A DNA stretch of 64,000 nt from DASRAU01 sp035638075 (GTDB lineage: Bacteria; Acidobacteriota; Polarisedimenticolia; Gp22-AA2): positions 1-64,000 of the forward strand of contig DASRAU010000046.1 in the NCBI GenBank assembly GCA_035638075.1, given 5' to 3'. Below the pieces are notes generated by a model that did not search any database, was not told the origin of the DNA, and was given only the letters and a program-made list of their open reading frames with translations. Position 1 is the stretch's first letter; every line of letters begins with the position of its first letter. This document shows positions 16,000 through 24,907 of the stretch, in pieces. A program made the translations under genes and the position numbers.

Positions 16000-17367
16000 A
16001 TGCTCAGATCGGTCCAGAGGTGCGCGGCGATCGTGGTGTGCGCGGGGATCATTGATGCGGCGGGATTCAGGCAGTCTTCAGCTTCCGAGACCGAGGAGAC
16101 CGCGACCGCCGGCAGCCCGGCCGACGTTGCGGCGCTGCGCCAGGAAGTGGCGGCGCTGAGGGCCGAGATCGAGTCGCTCAAGGCGTCCCTCGCCGCGCTG
16201 CAGCAACAAGGTGGACCGGAGGCGATCGCCCCGCCGACTCCGGCGGCCGGCGGTCCCGCCGTGCCGCAGGCGGCCGCCCCGGCACGCAGCCAGAACGTCA
16301 TGAATCCCGCCATCAGCGCCGTGTTCCAGGCGATCGGCCAGAGCTTCGTGGATGGGCGCGAGGACGCCAACGGCTTCGACCTGAGCGAGGCGGAGGTCGC
16401 CTTCGAATCGGTCGTCGATCCGTACGCGAAGATGAACCTCTACCTCACCTTCCCGGCCGACGACTCCCCCGAGGTCGAAGAGGGCTATGCGCAGACGCTG
16501 GCGCTGCCGGCGTCGCTGCAGCTCAAGGGCGGCCGCTTCAAGGAAGCCTTCGGCAAGTGGAACACGCTCCACACGCACGCCTTCCCCACCGTCGAGCGCC
16601 CCGAGGTGCTGGTGAACTATTTCGGCGAGGAGAGCCTGACGAACGACGGGCTGTCGCTCTCGTGGCTCATCCCCAACAAGGCGGGGCTCTACCTCGAGTC
16701 GGTGAGCGAGGCGGGGACGGCGCGCGAAGGCGTCTCCTTCAACAGCGAAGCGCGCGCGCTGACCTGGAGCGAGCGGCTGTCGGCCTTCTTCAACCCGAGC
16801 AGCGATGCGACCCTCGAGGTCGGGCTCTCGACGGTCGGCGGCCAGACCGGCCCCACCGACACCCTCCTCGCGGGCCTCGACGCGGCGGGGCTGACCGGCA
16901 TCGTGGTGCCTGACGAGCGTCTGCCCTCGCAGGTGAACGGCGTGGACCTCACCTGGAAATGGAAGCCGCTCCAGGCCAACACCTCTCGCTCTTTCACCGC
17001 GCAGGCGGAGGGGCTGCGCAGCCGGCGCCACGTCGAGACCCTCGCCGGAGCCACGCTCGAACAAGACACCGTCGCGAGCGCCGGCGGCTATCTCTACCTC
17101 GAGGGCCAGTGGGCCAAGCGCTGGAAGTTCGGCGTGCGCGGCGACCTGACCGGCTATCCCGACAGCGAGACCGACAGGCTGTGGGGCGTCGCCGGCGTCG
17201 CCCGCTTCTCGCCGTCGGAGTTCCAGGAGTTCCGGTTCCAGGTGAAGCGCACGCGGTACAACGAAGGCGCGGCGGCGCGCACCAATGCCGACGGCGACCA
17301 GGAAGACACCCGGGTCTATTTCGAGTGGATCCCGATCATCGGCGCGCACGGCGCCCACAAGTACTGA
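16000..17367 (+). CDS. Outer-membrane protein with N-terminal coiled coil, metal-operon associated
   Basis: The 455-residue protein has a signal-like N-terminus, then a heptad coiled coil (about residues 42-68, VAALRQEVAALRAEIESLKA) and an Ala/Pro linker. A region of alternating strands running to the C-terminal IIGAHGAHKY follows and looks like a beta-barrel. It is first in an operon with a zinc/manganese-type binding protein and permease, seven bases before the next start. An outer-membrane channel for the same metal ion is inferred from this position. The sequence itself shows only an outer-membrane, coiled-coil-anchored architecture. Confidence 0.75.
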   Translation: MLRSVQRCAAIVVCAGIIDAAGFRQSSASETEETATAGSPADVAALRQEVAALRAEIESLKASLAALQQQGGPEAIAPPTPAAGGPAVPQAAAPARSQNVMNPAISAVFQAIGQSFVDGREDANGFDLSEAEVAFESVVDPYAKMNLYLTFPADDSPEVEEGYAQTLALPASLQLKGGRFKEAFGKWNTLHTHAFPTVERPEVLVNYFGEESLTNDGLSLSWLIPNKAGLYLESVSEAGTAREGVSFNSEARALTWSERLSAFFNPSSDATLEVGLSTVGGQTGPTDTLLAGLDAAGLTGIVVPDERLPSQVNGVDLTWKWKPLQANTSRSFTAQAEGLRSRRHVETLAGATLEQDTVASAGGYLYLEGQWAKRWKFGVRGDLTGYPDSETDRLWGVAGVARFSPSEFQEFRFQVKRTRYNEGAAARTNADGDQEDTRVYFEWIPIIGAHGAHKY

Positions 17368-17374
17368 GGTGCTG

Positions 17375-18478
17375 ATGACCCACGCCCGCTTCGCCGCCGC
17401 CCGACGCCCGATCGCCCTGGTCGCGGCCGCCTTCCTTCTCGTCGTGGCCGCCGCGCCCCGACCGGCGGGAGCGGCCGCCTCCGTCAAGGTCGTGGCCTCG
17501 CTGCCGAACCTCGGATCGATCGCGCACGAGATCGGCGGCGATCGGCTCGACCTGACGGTGATCGCCAGCGGCGTGCAGGACGCGCACTTCGTCGACCCGA
17601 AGCCCTCGTACATCGTCAAGCTGAAAGCGGCCGACCTGCTGCTCGTCAACGGTCTCGACCTCGAGATCGGCTGGATTCCTCCGCTGGCGCAGGGGGCGCG
17701 GAACGCCAAGGTGGTTCCGGGCGGGGCCGGCTACATCGACGCTTCCACCGGCATCGCGGTCATGGAGGTTCCGACGGGCTTGAGCCGCGCCGAGGGGGAC
17801 GTGCACCCCTACGGCAACCCGCACTACCTCGGCGACCCGCTCAACGCGATCACCGTGGCGCAGACGATCGCCGACGCGCTCAAGAAGGCCGACCCCGCCG
17901 GGGCTTCGACCTACGAGGATCGCCGCAAGGCGTTCGTGGCGCGCCTCGACCAGGCGCTCTTCGGGAAGGAGCTCGTCGATCTCGCCGGCGGCGCCAAGCT
18001 GGAGCGCGAGGCCGCGGCCGGCACGCTCGATCGCTTCCTCGACACGCCGATGGGCGGCGCGCCGCTGAAGACGAAGCTCGGGGGCTGGCTCGGGAAGCTG
18101 GCGCCGTACCGCGGCCGGCCGATCCTCACCTACCACAAGGACGCCACGTACTTCGCGAGCCGCTTCGGGCTGGTGGTCGTCGATTACGTCGAGCCGAAGC
18201 CGGGCATCCAGCCCTCGGCGCGCCACCTCGAGGAGCTGACCGCGCGGCTGCAGCACGGCGACGCGAAGGTGCTCGTGACGCGGCCGTACAACGAGCACCG
18301 CTCGACCGATCTGCTGGCGCAGAAGACCGGGGTCGTCGTCGTGACCCTGCCGCTCGAGGCGGGTGGCGATCCCAAGGCGACCGACTACTTCAGCCTCTTC
18401 GACCTGGTGACCGAGCGTCTCGCCGCCGCGCTGGAGCACACCGGCGGCGCCGCGAAGCCTCTGGCCGGATCGCGGTGA
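17375..18478 (+). CDS. Periplasmic metal-binding protein, ZnuA/TroA-like
   Basis: The 367-residue precursor has a signal peptide (residues ~1-33). The cluster A-1 fold then starts VKVVASLPNLGSIAHEIGGD. Candidate metal ligands are His71 in VQDAHFVDPKP, His150 in DVHPYGNPHYLGDP and the His in LTYHKDATYFASRFGL. The His-rich metal loop common in ZnuA is absent, so zinc versus manganese cannot be decided. It hands metal to the permease encoded next, whose GTG overlaps this gene's TGA (18475-18478). GAGGTG before ATG 17375 is the ribosome-binding site and overlaps the upstream stop codon. Confidence 0.88.
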   Translation: MTHARFAAARRPIALVAAAFLLVVAAAPRPAGAAASVKVVASLPNLGSIAHEIGGDRLDLTVIASGVQDAHFVDPKPSYIVKLKAADLLLVNGLDLEIGWIPPLAQGARNAKVVPGGAGYIDASTGIAVMEVPTGLSRAEGDVHPYGNPHYLGDPLNAITVAQTIADALKKADPAGASTYEDRRKAFVARLDQALFGKELVDLAGGAKLEREAAAGTLDRFLDTPMGGAPLKTKLGGWLGKLAPYRGRPILTYHKDATYFASRFGLVVVDYVEPKPGIQPSARHLEELTARLQHGDAKVLVTRPYNEHRSTDLLAQKTGVVVVTLPLEAGGDPKATDYFSLFDLVTERLAAALEHTGGAAKPLAGSR

Positions 18479-19989
18479 TCCCGCACCTCGAAGTCCTGTT
18501 CCTGCCGTTCCTCGCCTGCCTCATCCTGACCGGCATCCACGTCTATCTCGGCATCCACGTCATCAGCCGCAAGGTCATCTTCGTGGACATCGCGCTGGCG
18601 CAGATCGCCGCGCTCGGCGGCACCGTGGCGTTCCTGCTCGGGTACGACCCACGCTCCGAAGGCGCCTATTTCTGCTCGCTGGCGTTCGCGGTGCTCGCCG
18701 CGATGGTCTTCGCCCTCACCCGCACGCGCCACGAGCGGGTGCCGCAGGAGGCGGTCATCGGCCTGGCGTACGCCACGGCGTCCGCCGCGGCCATCCTGCT
18801 CGCCGACATCTCGCCGCACGGGGCGGAGCACCTGCACGACCTGCTCGCCGGCAGCATCGTCTGGGTGACGCCGGCGCAGATCCTCAAGACGTTCATCCTC
18901 TACTCGCTGCTCGGTCTCTTCCACTTCGTCTTCCGCAGGCGGTTCCTGCAGATCTCGCTCCATCCCGAGCAGGCGTATGCCGAGGGGAAGCGGGTGCGGC
19001 TGTGGGACTTCCTCTTCTACCTGTCGTTCGGGGTGGTGATCACCTCGTCGGTGCAGATCGCCGGGGTGCTGCTGGTCTTCTGCTACCTCGTCGCGCCGTC
19101 GATCTTCGCGGTGATGTTCTTCGAGGATCTGCGGGCGCGCCTCATCACCGGGTGGGTGATGGGGACGCTGGTCAGCGCCATCGGGCTGTCGTTCTCGTAC
19201 GATCGGCCGTCGGGGCCGACCATCATGGTGGCGTTCGCCGTCGCGCTCCTCATCGGTGCGCTCGTCCGCGCGGTCCTGCGCGGCGCGCGTCCGGTGGCCG
19301 CTCTCGCCGCGACCGCGGCGGTGGTGCTCGTCCTCACCGCCGGCGCGGCGTCGCTGCAGGCGAGCCATTCCACCGCGGCGGAGCCCGAGGAAGCGGGGGC
19401 CGCGGCGGAGGCGGCGGCCGCGCGCGCCGGGCACGAGCCGTCCGCACCCGAGACCGGCGCCGCGCACGAGCAGGGAGAAGGCATCGAAGGTCTCCGCAGC
19501 GCCCTGCGCGACGCGCACGCCGAAGTGCGATCGAAGGCGGTCGTCGACCTCGCCCGCACCGGCGACCCGCGCATCGTGCACGACCTGGTGGACGCGCTCG
19601 CCGACCAGGACGCGGGGGTGCGCGAAGCCGCCGCCGCGGCCCTGGGACAGCTCGGCAGCCGCACCGCCGTCGCTCCGCTGCTGCAGCATCTCGGCCACCC
19701 GGACGAGGACGCCTGGGTGCGCCTGCGCATGGCGCAGAGTCTCGGCTCGCTCGGCGAGCCGGCGTCGCTGCCGGCGCTGGCGGATCTCGCCTCGGGCGGC
19801 GAAGGGAAGCTCCTGCGGCTGGAGGCGGTCCAGAGCCTGTCGCGGCTCATCGGTCTCGCAGACCAGGGTCTCGACGATCCCGATTCGAACGCGGCGCGCG
19901 AGCGTATCGCCCGGGCGCGCGCCGTCATGAAGTCGCACGGGGGCAAGCCGCGCTTCGATCCGCAATCCAGGACGTTCAGCGACCGCTGA
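18475..19989 (+). CDS. ABC-3-type metal permease fused to HEAT repeats
   Basis: The 504-residue protein has a ZnuB-like permease with about eight or nine membrane segments (residues 1-265), including GIHVYLGIHVISRKVIFVDI and the QIAGVLLVFCYLVAPSIFAV motif. A further hydrophobic helix and an Ala/Glu linker follow. Residues ~337-455 then form HEAT-like repeats (GIEGLRSALRDAHAEVRSKA, DAGVREAAAAALGQLG). Permeases of this family normally end after the last helix, so the HEAT tail is an unusual fusion, perhaps a docking surface for the ATPase. No ATP-binding subunit lies in the operon; the convergent gene begins three bases after the stop. Confidence 0.85.
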   Translation: MIPHLEVLFLPFLACLILTGIHVYLGIHVISRKVIFVDIALAQIAALGGTVAFLLGYDPRSEGAYFCSLAFAVLAAMVFALTRTRHERVPQEAVIGLAYATASAAAILLADISPHGAEHLHDLLAGSIVWVTPAQILKTFILYSLLGLFHFVFRRRFLQISLHPEQAYAEGKRVRLWDFLFYLSFGVVITSSVQIAGVLLVFCYLVAPSIFAVMFFEDLRARLITGWVMGTLVSAIGLSFSYDRPSGPTIMVAFAVALLIGALVRAVLRGARPVAALAATAAVVLVLTAGAASLQASHSTAAEPEEAGAAAEAAAARAGHEPSAPETGAAHEQGEGIEGLRSALRDAHAEVRSKAVVDLARTGDPRIVHDLVDALADQDAGVREAAAAALGQLGSRTAVAPLLQHLGHPDEDAWVRLRMAQSLGSLGEPASLPALADLASGGEGKLLRLEAVQSLSRLIGLADQGLDDPDSNAARERIARARAVMKSHGGKPRFDPQSRTFSDR

Positions 19990-19992
19990 ACC

Positions 19993-20517
19993 TCAGCGGG
20001 GCGCGCCCCAGACGAAGACCTTGTAGATCCGGCCTTCGGCGCCGGCCGCGTCGGCGACCATTTCGAGGGCCAGGCCGAACTCGCCGTCGGGGAACATCAG
20101 GTGGACGGCGTCGCCTGCCTCGCGCACCAGCTCGGGCGCGGCGACGAGCGCCTCCTGCGCCGCCGCGCGCACGGGGATGAGCACGTCCGGCCCCGCCACC
20201 AGGAGCAGGATCTCCCGCCCCTGCGGCAGCCGCGCGGCGAGCCAGCCGAAGAGACTCTCGATCACCAGGCGGTCGGGCGTCGACGTGGCGAGGGCGCGTT
20301 CCGGATCCGCCGTGGCGCCCGCCTGTCTCCAGCGCTCCTCGAACCGGGTCTCGAGCCGCGCCCCATCCGCTTCGTCGAGGAGCGCGAGGCTCTCGACCGG
20401 ACGCTGCAGCGCGCGGGCCAGCGCCTCGATCGCGCCCGCGGGGCGCCCGCTTCCGGCTCCGGACGCGTTTCTCACTCCGCCGCGTTTCGCCGGCGGCGGC
20501 ACCGGGTCTCCGCGCAT
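19993..20517 (-). CDS. Hypothetical protein
   Basis: The 174-residue protein has a Gly/Pro/Arg-rich start and a mixed alpha/beta body with hydrophobic strands (REILLLVAGPDVLIPV, HLMFPDGEFGLALEMV). No signal peptide, membrane segment or known motif is recognised. The start is uncertain because the frame stays open upstream; ATG 20517 is the first plausible codon after the AraC-type gene on the same strand. It ends three bases from the convergent permease-HEAT gene. A cytoplasmic role is likely, nothing more. Confidence 0.5.
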   Translation of the reverse strand: MRGDPVPPPAKRGGVRNASGAGSGRPAGAIEALARALQRPVESLALLDEADGARLETRFEERWRQAGATADPERALATSTPDRLVIESLFGWLAARLPQGREILLLVAGPDVLIPVRAAAQEALVAAPELVREAGDAVHLMFPDGEFGLALEMVADAAGAEGRIYKVFVWGAPR

Positions 20518-20660
20518 CACGCCGCCGGACCGTAGCAGAGACTTCCGCCGCGCGGGAGGGGCCGTTTTCGGACCCGGGGGATCGTTTCGGGACTCCGTGC
20601 GGACCTGGCGCCGAGAGTCCTTGCGGCTGGTGGCGCGGCCGACCGCCGCGATCGGCCGCA

Positions 20661-21401
20661 TCACAGCCGCCCGGCGGACGCCACGAACGGCCCGCTTGCC
20701 TTGCGGCCCGCGGCGCCGCGCAGCTCGCGCGGCGCCAGCCCGGCCGAGGTGCCGAACAGGCGCGTCATCGCCTGGCGGCTGCTGAAGCCGTGGACCCGGG
20801 CGATCTTCGTGAGACTCATGCCCGAGACCATGAGATCGGGAAGGGTTCGCACGACGCGCGCCTGCCGGACGATGGCGGCCGGCGGGTGGCCGAACCACCG
20901 CCGGCACAACCGCGTGAGCTGACGGGCGCCGACGCCGAGCGTCGCCGCAGCGTCCCCGACGACGTTGCGGCCGGAGGCGCGCAGCGCCACGCCCAGGAAC
21001 AGGCGGGCCCGCTCGTGCCGCCCGGCCGCCTCGAGGATCCGCGCCCAGTCGTCCCACACCGGCGCCGCGCCGGCGCCGGAGCCCAGCCGCTTCAAGCTCT
21101 CCACCGCGTGCTCGACGTCGAGACACGGGCCGGGATGGATGCGCGGCAGGGCCAGGAGACGGTCGGGCGGGGCCGGGAACGCCAGGTAGACGACGCGATG
21201 GGCGGCGCGCGAGCGGCGCCACCCCGAGAGGGTCGTGAGGCACGTGGCATCCACCGCGCGCGGATCGACCATCACGGTGCGCGCCTCCGGCCCGGACGAG
21301 CCAAGGCACCGCACCCGTTGCAGCGATCCCGGCGGCGCCGCCGATCGGAGGCGCTGATACAGCGCGCGCGAATGGGTGACCAGCACGACCGGGCTCTGCA
21401 T
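20661..21401 (-). CDS. AraC-family transcriptional regulator
   Basis: The 246-residue protein starts at ATG 21401, five bases after GGAGGA. Its C-terminal 100 residues hold two helix-turn-helix units of the AraC type: TLGVGARQLTRLCRRWFGHP and, later, SLTKIARVHGFSSRQAMTRL. The family's final recognition helix (FSSRQAMTRLFGTSAGLAPR) is well kept. The N-terminal domain resembles no sensor I recognise. The gene is divergent from the molybdenum hydroxylase genes, and a dyad sits between them, so it may control them. Confidence 0.82.
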   Translation of the reverse strand: MQSPVVLVTHSRALYQRLRSAAPPGSLQRVRCLGSSGPEARTVMVDPRAVDATCLTTLSGWRRSRAAHRVVYLAFPAPPDRLLALPRIHPGPCLDVEHAVESLKRLGSGAGAAPVWDDWARILEAAGRHERARLFLGVALRASGRNVVGDAAATLGVGARQLTRLCRRWFGHPPAAIVRQARVVRTLPDLMVSGMSLTKIARVHGFSSRQAMTRLFGTSAGLAPRELRGAAGRKASGPFVASAGRL

Positions 21402-21614
21402 GGGGTCCTCCTCACGCCGACCGGAGACCGCGGCGCAACCTCTGTAGAGCAGCGCCCGTGCCAGCCGCCGGCCGCCCGATGCCGCCACCGGAAGGGCCCG
21501 GAGGCCGGCGTCACTGTTCCTCTGAAACGCCCGTGTCGCAAGGGTTTGACGCCGATCGACGCGCGCGCGACCGCCCGGTCTCACCCCGGAAACGCCGCGT
21601 CTCGCTGCGATACA

Positions 21615-21638
21615 TGAGACTCTCTAGAGACGGTCTCA
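21615..21638. promoter_or_regulatory. 24-bp dyad in the divergent region, candidate operator
   Basis: The outer arms TGAGAC (21615-21620) and GTCTCA (21633-21638) are inverted copies and flank a perfect 10-bp palindrome TCTCTAGAGA (21621-21630). The element lies in the 323-base gap (21402-21724) between the divergent AraC-type regulator and the [2Fe-2S] subunit gene. Nothing else but a possible weak -10 (TACGAT near 21691) was seen in that gap. It would suit a dimeric regulator. Confidence 0.4.
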
Positions 21639-21724
21639 ACGAATGAGATGCCGGGATTCCCGCCGGGCGGTCGAACCCGGGCGCGGGTGCGATACGATGC
21701 GCGCGCGTCTTCCCTGGAGGAACC

Positions 21725-22270
21725 ATGCCTCCCTACACCCTGCGCATCAACGGCGGCGCCCGGCGCGTGGACGTCGCGGCCGACACGCCGCTCCTGTGGG
21801 TCCTGCGCGACACGCTCGGCCTGACCGGCACCAAGTTCGGCTGCGGCCAGTCGCTCTGCGGTGCGTGCACGGTGCACCTCGACGGCACGGCCACCCGCTC
21901 CTGCGTCACCACCGTGGCCGAAGCGGCGCGCGCCAACGCGATCACGACCATCGAAGGGCTCTCCTCCGACCGCAGCCACCCGGTGCAGAAGGCGTGGATC
22001 CAGGAAGAGGTCCCGCAGTGCGGCTACTGCCAGCCCGGCATGATCATGTCGGTCGCCGCGCTCCTGAACAAGAAGGCCGAGCCGACCGACGCCGACATCG
22101 ACGAGGCGCTCGGCGGGCACATCTGCCGCTGCGGCACCTACCAGCGCATCCGGACCGCGGTGAAGCGCGCCGCGCGCAACGCCGCCGGTCCGCAGGGCCC
22201 GCGCCAGGGTGGACGTCGCCAGATGCCGCCGTCCCCGCCGCCGGCGAAGCCCGGCGGGGGTGGCCGATGA
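21725..22270 (+). CDS. [2Fe-2S] subunit of a molybdenum hydroxylase
   Basis: The 181-residue protein carries two [2Fe-2S] centres typical of the xanthine dehydrogenase family. The plant-ferredoxin-type site is C40, C45, C48 (FGCGQSLCGACTV) and C60. The helical second site is C99, C102 (CGYCQPGM) and C134, C136 (HICRCGTY). It passes electrons from the molybdenum cofactor in the partner subunit. The Pro/Gly-rich tail after residue ~155 is an addition. GGAGG precedes the ATG, and the stop overlaps the start of the large subunit (ATGA at 22267-22270). Confidence 0.93.
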   Translation: MPPYTLRINGGARRVDVAADTPLLWVLRDTLGLTGTKFGCGQSLCGACTVHLDGTATRSCVTTVAEAARANAITTIEGLSSDRSHPVQKAWIQEEVPQCGYCQPGMIMSVAALLNKKAEPTDADIDEALGGHICRCGTYQRIRTAVKRAARNAAGPQGPRQGGRRQMPPSPPPAKPGGGGR

Positions 22271-24462
22271 CGCGGCTGGTCAGCGTCCCGCGCCGCGAGT
22301 TCCTCAAGCTCGTGCCGGCCGCCGGCGCCGGCCTGGTCATCGGCTTCCATTTCGGGGACGAAGCGCGCGCCGACACGCCGCCGCCCGCGGCGGCCGCGGC
22401 GGCACCCGGCGCGCCGGGCGGGACCTTCTCCCCCAATGGGTTCCTGCAGATCGACGCCGAGGGACGCGTCACCGTCTGGTCCCCGAAATCCGAGATGGGA
22501 CAGGGCGTCGCCACGGCTCTCCCGATGGTCCTGGCGGAGGAGATCGGCGCCGACTTCGCGACCATCAAGGTCGAGCCGACCTGGTTCGATGCGCGCTTCG
22601 GCGACCAGGACACCGGCGGCAGCTCCAGCGTGCGCACCTCGTACGACCCGCTGCGCAAGGCCGGGGCGGCGGCGCGCGCCATGCTCGTGCAAGCGGCGGC
22701 GACGCGGCTCAACGTGCCGGCCACGACACTCGCGGCCGAGCAGGGCATGGTCATTCACGTCCCGACCAACCGGCGCCTGCCGTTCAAGGACCTGGTCGCC
22801 GACGCCGCGGCGCTGCCGGTACCGCAGGACCCGGTCCTCAAGGAGACCACGAAGTTCACCCTCGTCGGCCGACCCATGCCGCGCACCGATACGCCGTCGA
22901 AGGTGGACGGCAGCGCCGTCTACGGCATCGACGTCAAGGTGGCGGGGATGCTGTATGCCGCGGTCGCGCTCTCGCCCGTCTTCGGCGGGAAGATGGTGCG
23001 CTTCGACGACACGGCCGCGCGCAAGCTGCCGGGCGTCCGCTCCGTGCATCCGATCCGCCGCGGCATCGCCGTGGTCGCCGACTCGACCTGGGCGGCCTTC
23101 AAGGGGCGCGACGCTTTGAAAATCACCTGGGACGAGGGCAGCGGCGCCTCCGAGAGCACGCTCGCGCTGCGGGCGCGCTGCGAGGAGCTGGGGAAGAGCC
23201 CCGGCAAGCCGTTCCGCCAGGACGGCGACGCCGACTCGGCGCTGCAGAAAGCCCCGTCGCGCATCGAGGCGACCTACGAGGCTCCGTTCCAGGCGCACGC
23301 GCCGATGGAGCCGATGAACGCCACCGCCCACGTGGAGCGTGACCGCTGCACCATCTGGGCGCCGACCCAGACCCCCGGCTGGGCCGCCATGGAAGTGATG
23401 AAGCTGACCGGCCTGCCGCGCGAGGCCATCCGGCTGAACATCACGCTCCTCGGCGGCGGCTTCGGCCGGCGCATCATGCCCGACTTCGTCCTCGACGCCG
23501 TCGAGATCTCGAAAGCGGCGCAGGCGCCGATCAAGATGACCTGGACGCGGCCCGAGGACCTGCAGCACGACTACTATCGCCCCTACTCGCACCACCGGCT
23601 CTCGGCGGCCCTCGACGATCTCGGGCTGCCGGTGGCGTGGAAGCACCGCATCGTCTCCACCTCGATCAGCGAATCGATGGAGCCGGGGAACCCGCACCCC
23701 GAATCGGACGAGCTGGCGTGCGCTTCGGACCTGCCGTATGCCATCCCGAACATCCGCGTCGAGTACGCACCGGCGCCGAGCGTGGTGCCGCGCGGCTGGT
23801 GGCGCTCGGTGGACGCCTCGCAGAACGTCTTCGTCGTCGAGTCTTTCCTCGACGAGTGTGCCGCCGCGGCGAAGAAGGACCCGCTGCGCTACCGGCTCGA
23901 TCTCCTGAAGGAGTCGCGCCGGGTGCCGTACCCGGGTTCCGACATGGTGCTCGAGACCGATCGCCTGAAGGCCGTCATCGAGCTGGTGGCGGAGCGCTCG
24001 GGCTGGGGGAAGCCTTTGCCGGCCGGGCATGGCCGCGGGCTCGCCTGTGCCTTCTCGTATCGCTCCTACTTCGCGCAGGTCGCCGAGGTCGAAGTCACCA
24101 AGGGAACCGTGAAGGTCCGCCGCCTCGTGGCGGCGATCGACTGCGGCAAGGTCATCCACCCGGGAATCCTGGCGTCGCAGATCGAAGGCGGCGCCGTCTT
24201 CGGGCTGACGGCGGCGCTCAAGTCGGGCATCACGGTGGACAAAGGCCGCGTCATGCAATCGAACTTCCACGACTTCGAGGTGCTGCGCCTCGACGAGATG
24301 CCGCGGATCGAGTCCCACGTCATCCCGTCCGAGGCGCCGCCCACGGGTGTCGGCGAGCCGGGCGTCTCCTGCGCGGCGCCGGCGGTCCTGAACGCCATCG
24401 CCGCCGTCACCGGCCGGCGCCTGCGGCGCCTGCCCATCGCCCCGGGCGACCTGGCGTCGTGA
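22267..24462 (+). CDS. Molybdopterin-binding subunit, isoquinoline 1-oxidoreductase/aldehyde dehydrogenase type
   Basis: The 731-residue protein has a Tat-like signal (PRREFLKLVPAAGAGLVIGF), so the complex is probably exported folded with its cofactor. Domains follow the order of IorB-type single-chain molybdenum hydroxylases. Molybdopterin motifs include GGGFGRRIMPDFV, and the C-terminal GVGEPGVSCAAP has Glu697 as the catalytic base. The substrate could be an N-heterocycle or an aldehyde; the sequence does not decide. No FAD subunit is encoded, so electrons likely go to a cytochrome or other periplasmic acceptor, and no such gene is adjacent. Confidence 0.9.
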   Translation: MTRLVSVPRREFLKLVPAAGAGLVIGFHFGDEARADTPPPAAAAAAPGAPGGTFSPNGFLQIDAEGRVTVWSPKSEMGQGVATALPMVLAEEIGADFATIKVEPTWFDARFGDQDTGGSSSVRTSYDPLRKAGAAARAMLVQAAATRLNVPATTLAAEQGMVIHVPTNRRLPFKDLVADAAALPVPQDPVLKETTKFTLVGRPMPRTDTPSKVDGSAVYGIDVKVAGMLYAAVALSPVFGGKMVRFDDTAARKLPGVRSVHPIRRGIAVVADSTWAAFKGRDALKITWDEGSGASESTLALRARCEELGKSPGKPFRQDGDADSALQKAPSRIEATYEAPFQAHAPMEPMNATAHVERDRCTIWAPTQTPGWAAMEVMKLTGLPREAIRLNITLLGGGFGRRIMPDFVLDAVEISKAAQAPIKMTWTRPEDLQHDYYRPYSHHRLSAALDDLGLPVAWKHRIVSTSISESMEPGNPHPESDELACASDLPYAIPNIRVEYAPAPSVVPRGWWRSVDASQNVFVVESFLDECAAAAKKDPLRYRLDLLKESRRVPYPGSDMVLETDRLKAVIELVAERSGWGKPLPAGHGRGLACAFSYRSYFAQVAEVEVTKGTVKVRRLVAAIDCGKVIHPGILASQIEGGAVFGLTAALKSGITVDKGRVMQSNFHDFEVLRLDEMPRIESHVIPSEAPPTGVGEPGVSCAAPAVLNAIAAVTGRRLRRLPIAPGDLAS

Positions 24463-24502
24463 AAGGCGCGCACCCGAAGATCGCGGCGCCCCCGGAGATC
24501 GC

Positions 24503-24865
24503 GTGAGCCCGCGCTCGAAGCAGAAGGAGGCCCGGACGCGGCGCCGGCTCGAAGTGCGTTACACGGACGGGAGCGGGCCGCCGATGATGGGGTTCTCGGG
24601 AAACCTGTCCGCGAGCGGGATGATGATCCGCACCCCACGCGTCTTCCCCCCGGGCGCGGTGCTCGACATCGAGCTGCGCTTCGCGCGCGGCCGCGTGGCC
24701 CTGAAGGGACGGGTGATGTGGGCGCGCGAGGGGCCGATGGCCTGGGTGCAGATGGGACGCGTCGGCATGGGGATCGAGTTCATCGATCCCCCCGCCGACT
24801 TCGCCGCGATGATCGCCTCGGGACCGGCCGCGCCCGCCCCCGATCCGGAGCGCGCCTCCGGCTGA
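24503..24865 (+). CDS. PilZ-domain protein (c-di-GMP receptor)
   Basis: The 120-residue protein is essentially one PilZ domain. The c-di-GMP-binding elements are visible: an Arg-rich start (RTRRRLEVRY) and NLSASGMMI, matching the (D/N)xSxxG motif. The rest is a small beta-barrel. It starts at GTG 24503, 40 bases after the molybdenum hydroxylase stop. It probably converts c-di-GMP level into a binding event with an unknown partner. An HD-GYP/GGDEF protein at 43.4-45.3 kb could set that level. Confidence 0.88.
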   Translation: MSPRSKQKEARTRRRLEVRYTDGSGPPMMGFSGNLSASGMMIRTPRVFPPGAVLDIELRFARGRVALKGRVMWAREGPMAWVQMGRVGMGIEFIDPPADFAAMIASGPAAPAPDPERASG

Positions 24866-24879
24866 AAGAGCGTTCCGAT

Positions 24880-24900
24880 CCGGGCGCGAGGCGCGCCCGG
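24880..24900. terminator. GC hairpin between convergent genes
   Basis: A perfect 9-bp stem CCGGGCGCG/CGCGCCCGG closes a 3-base loop (AGG) in the 42 bases between the PilZ and subtilase stops. There is no T-tract on either side. It can act in both directions. Confidence 0.45.
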
Positions 24901-24907
24901 CAGCCTC

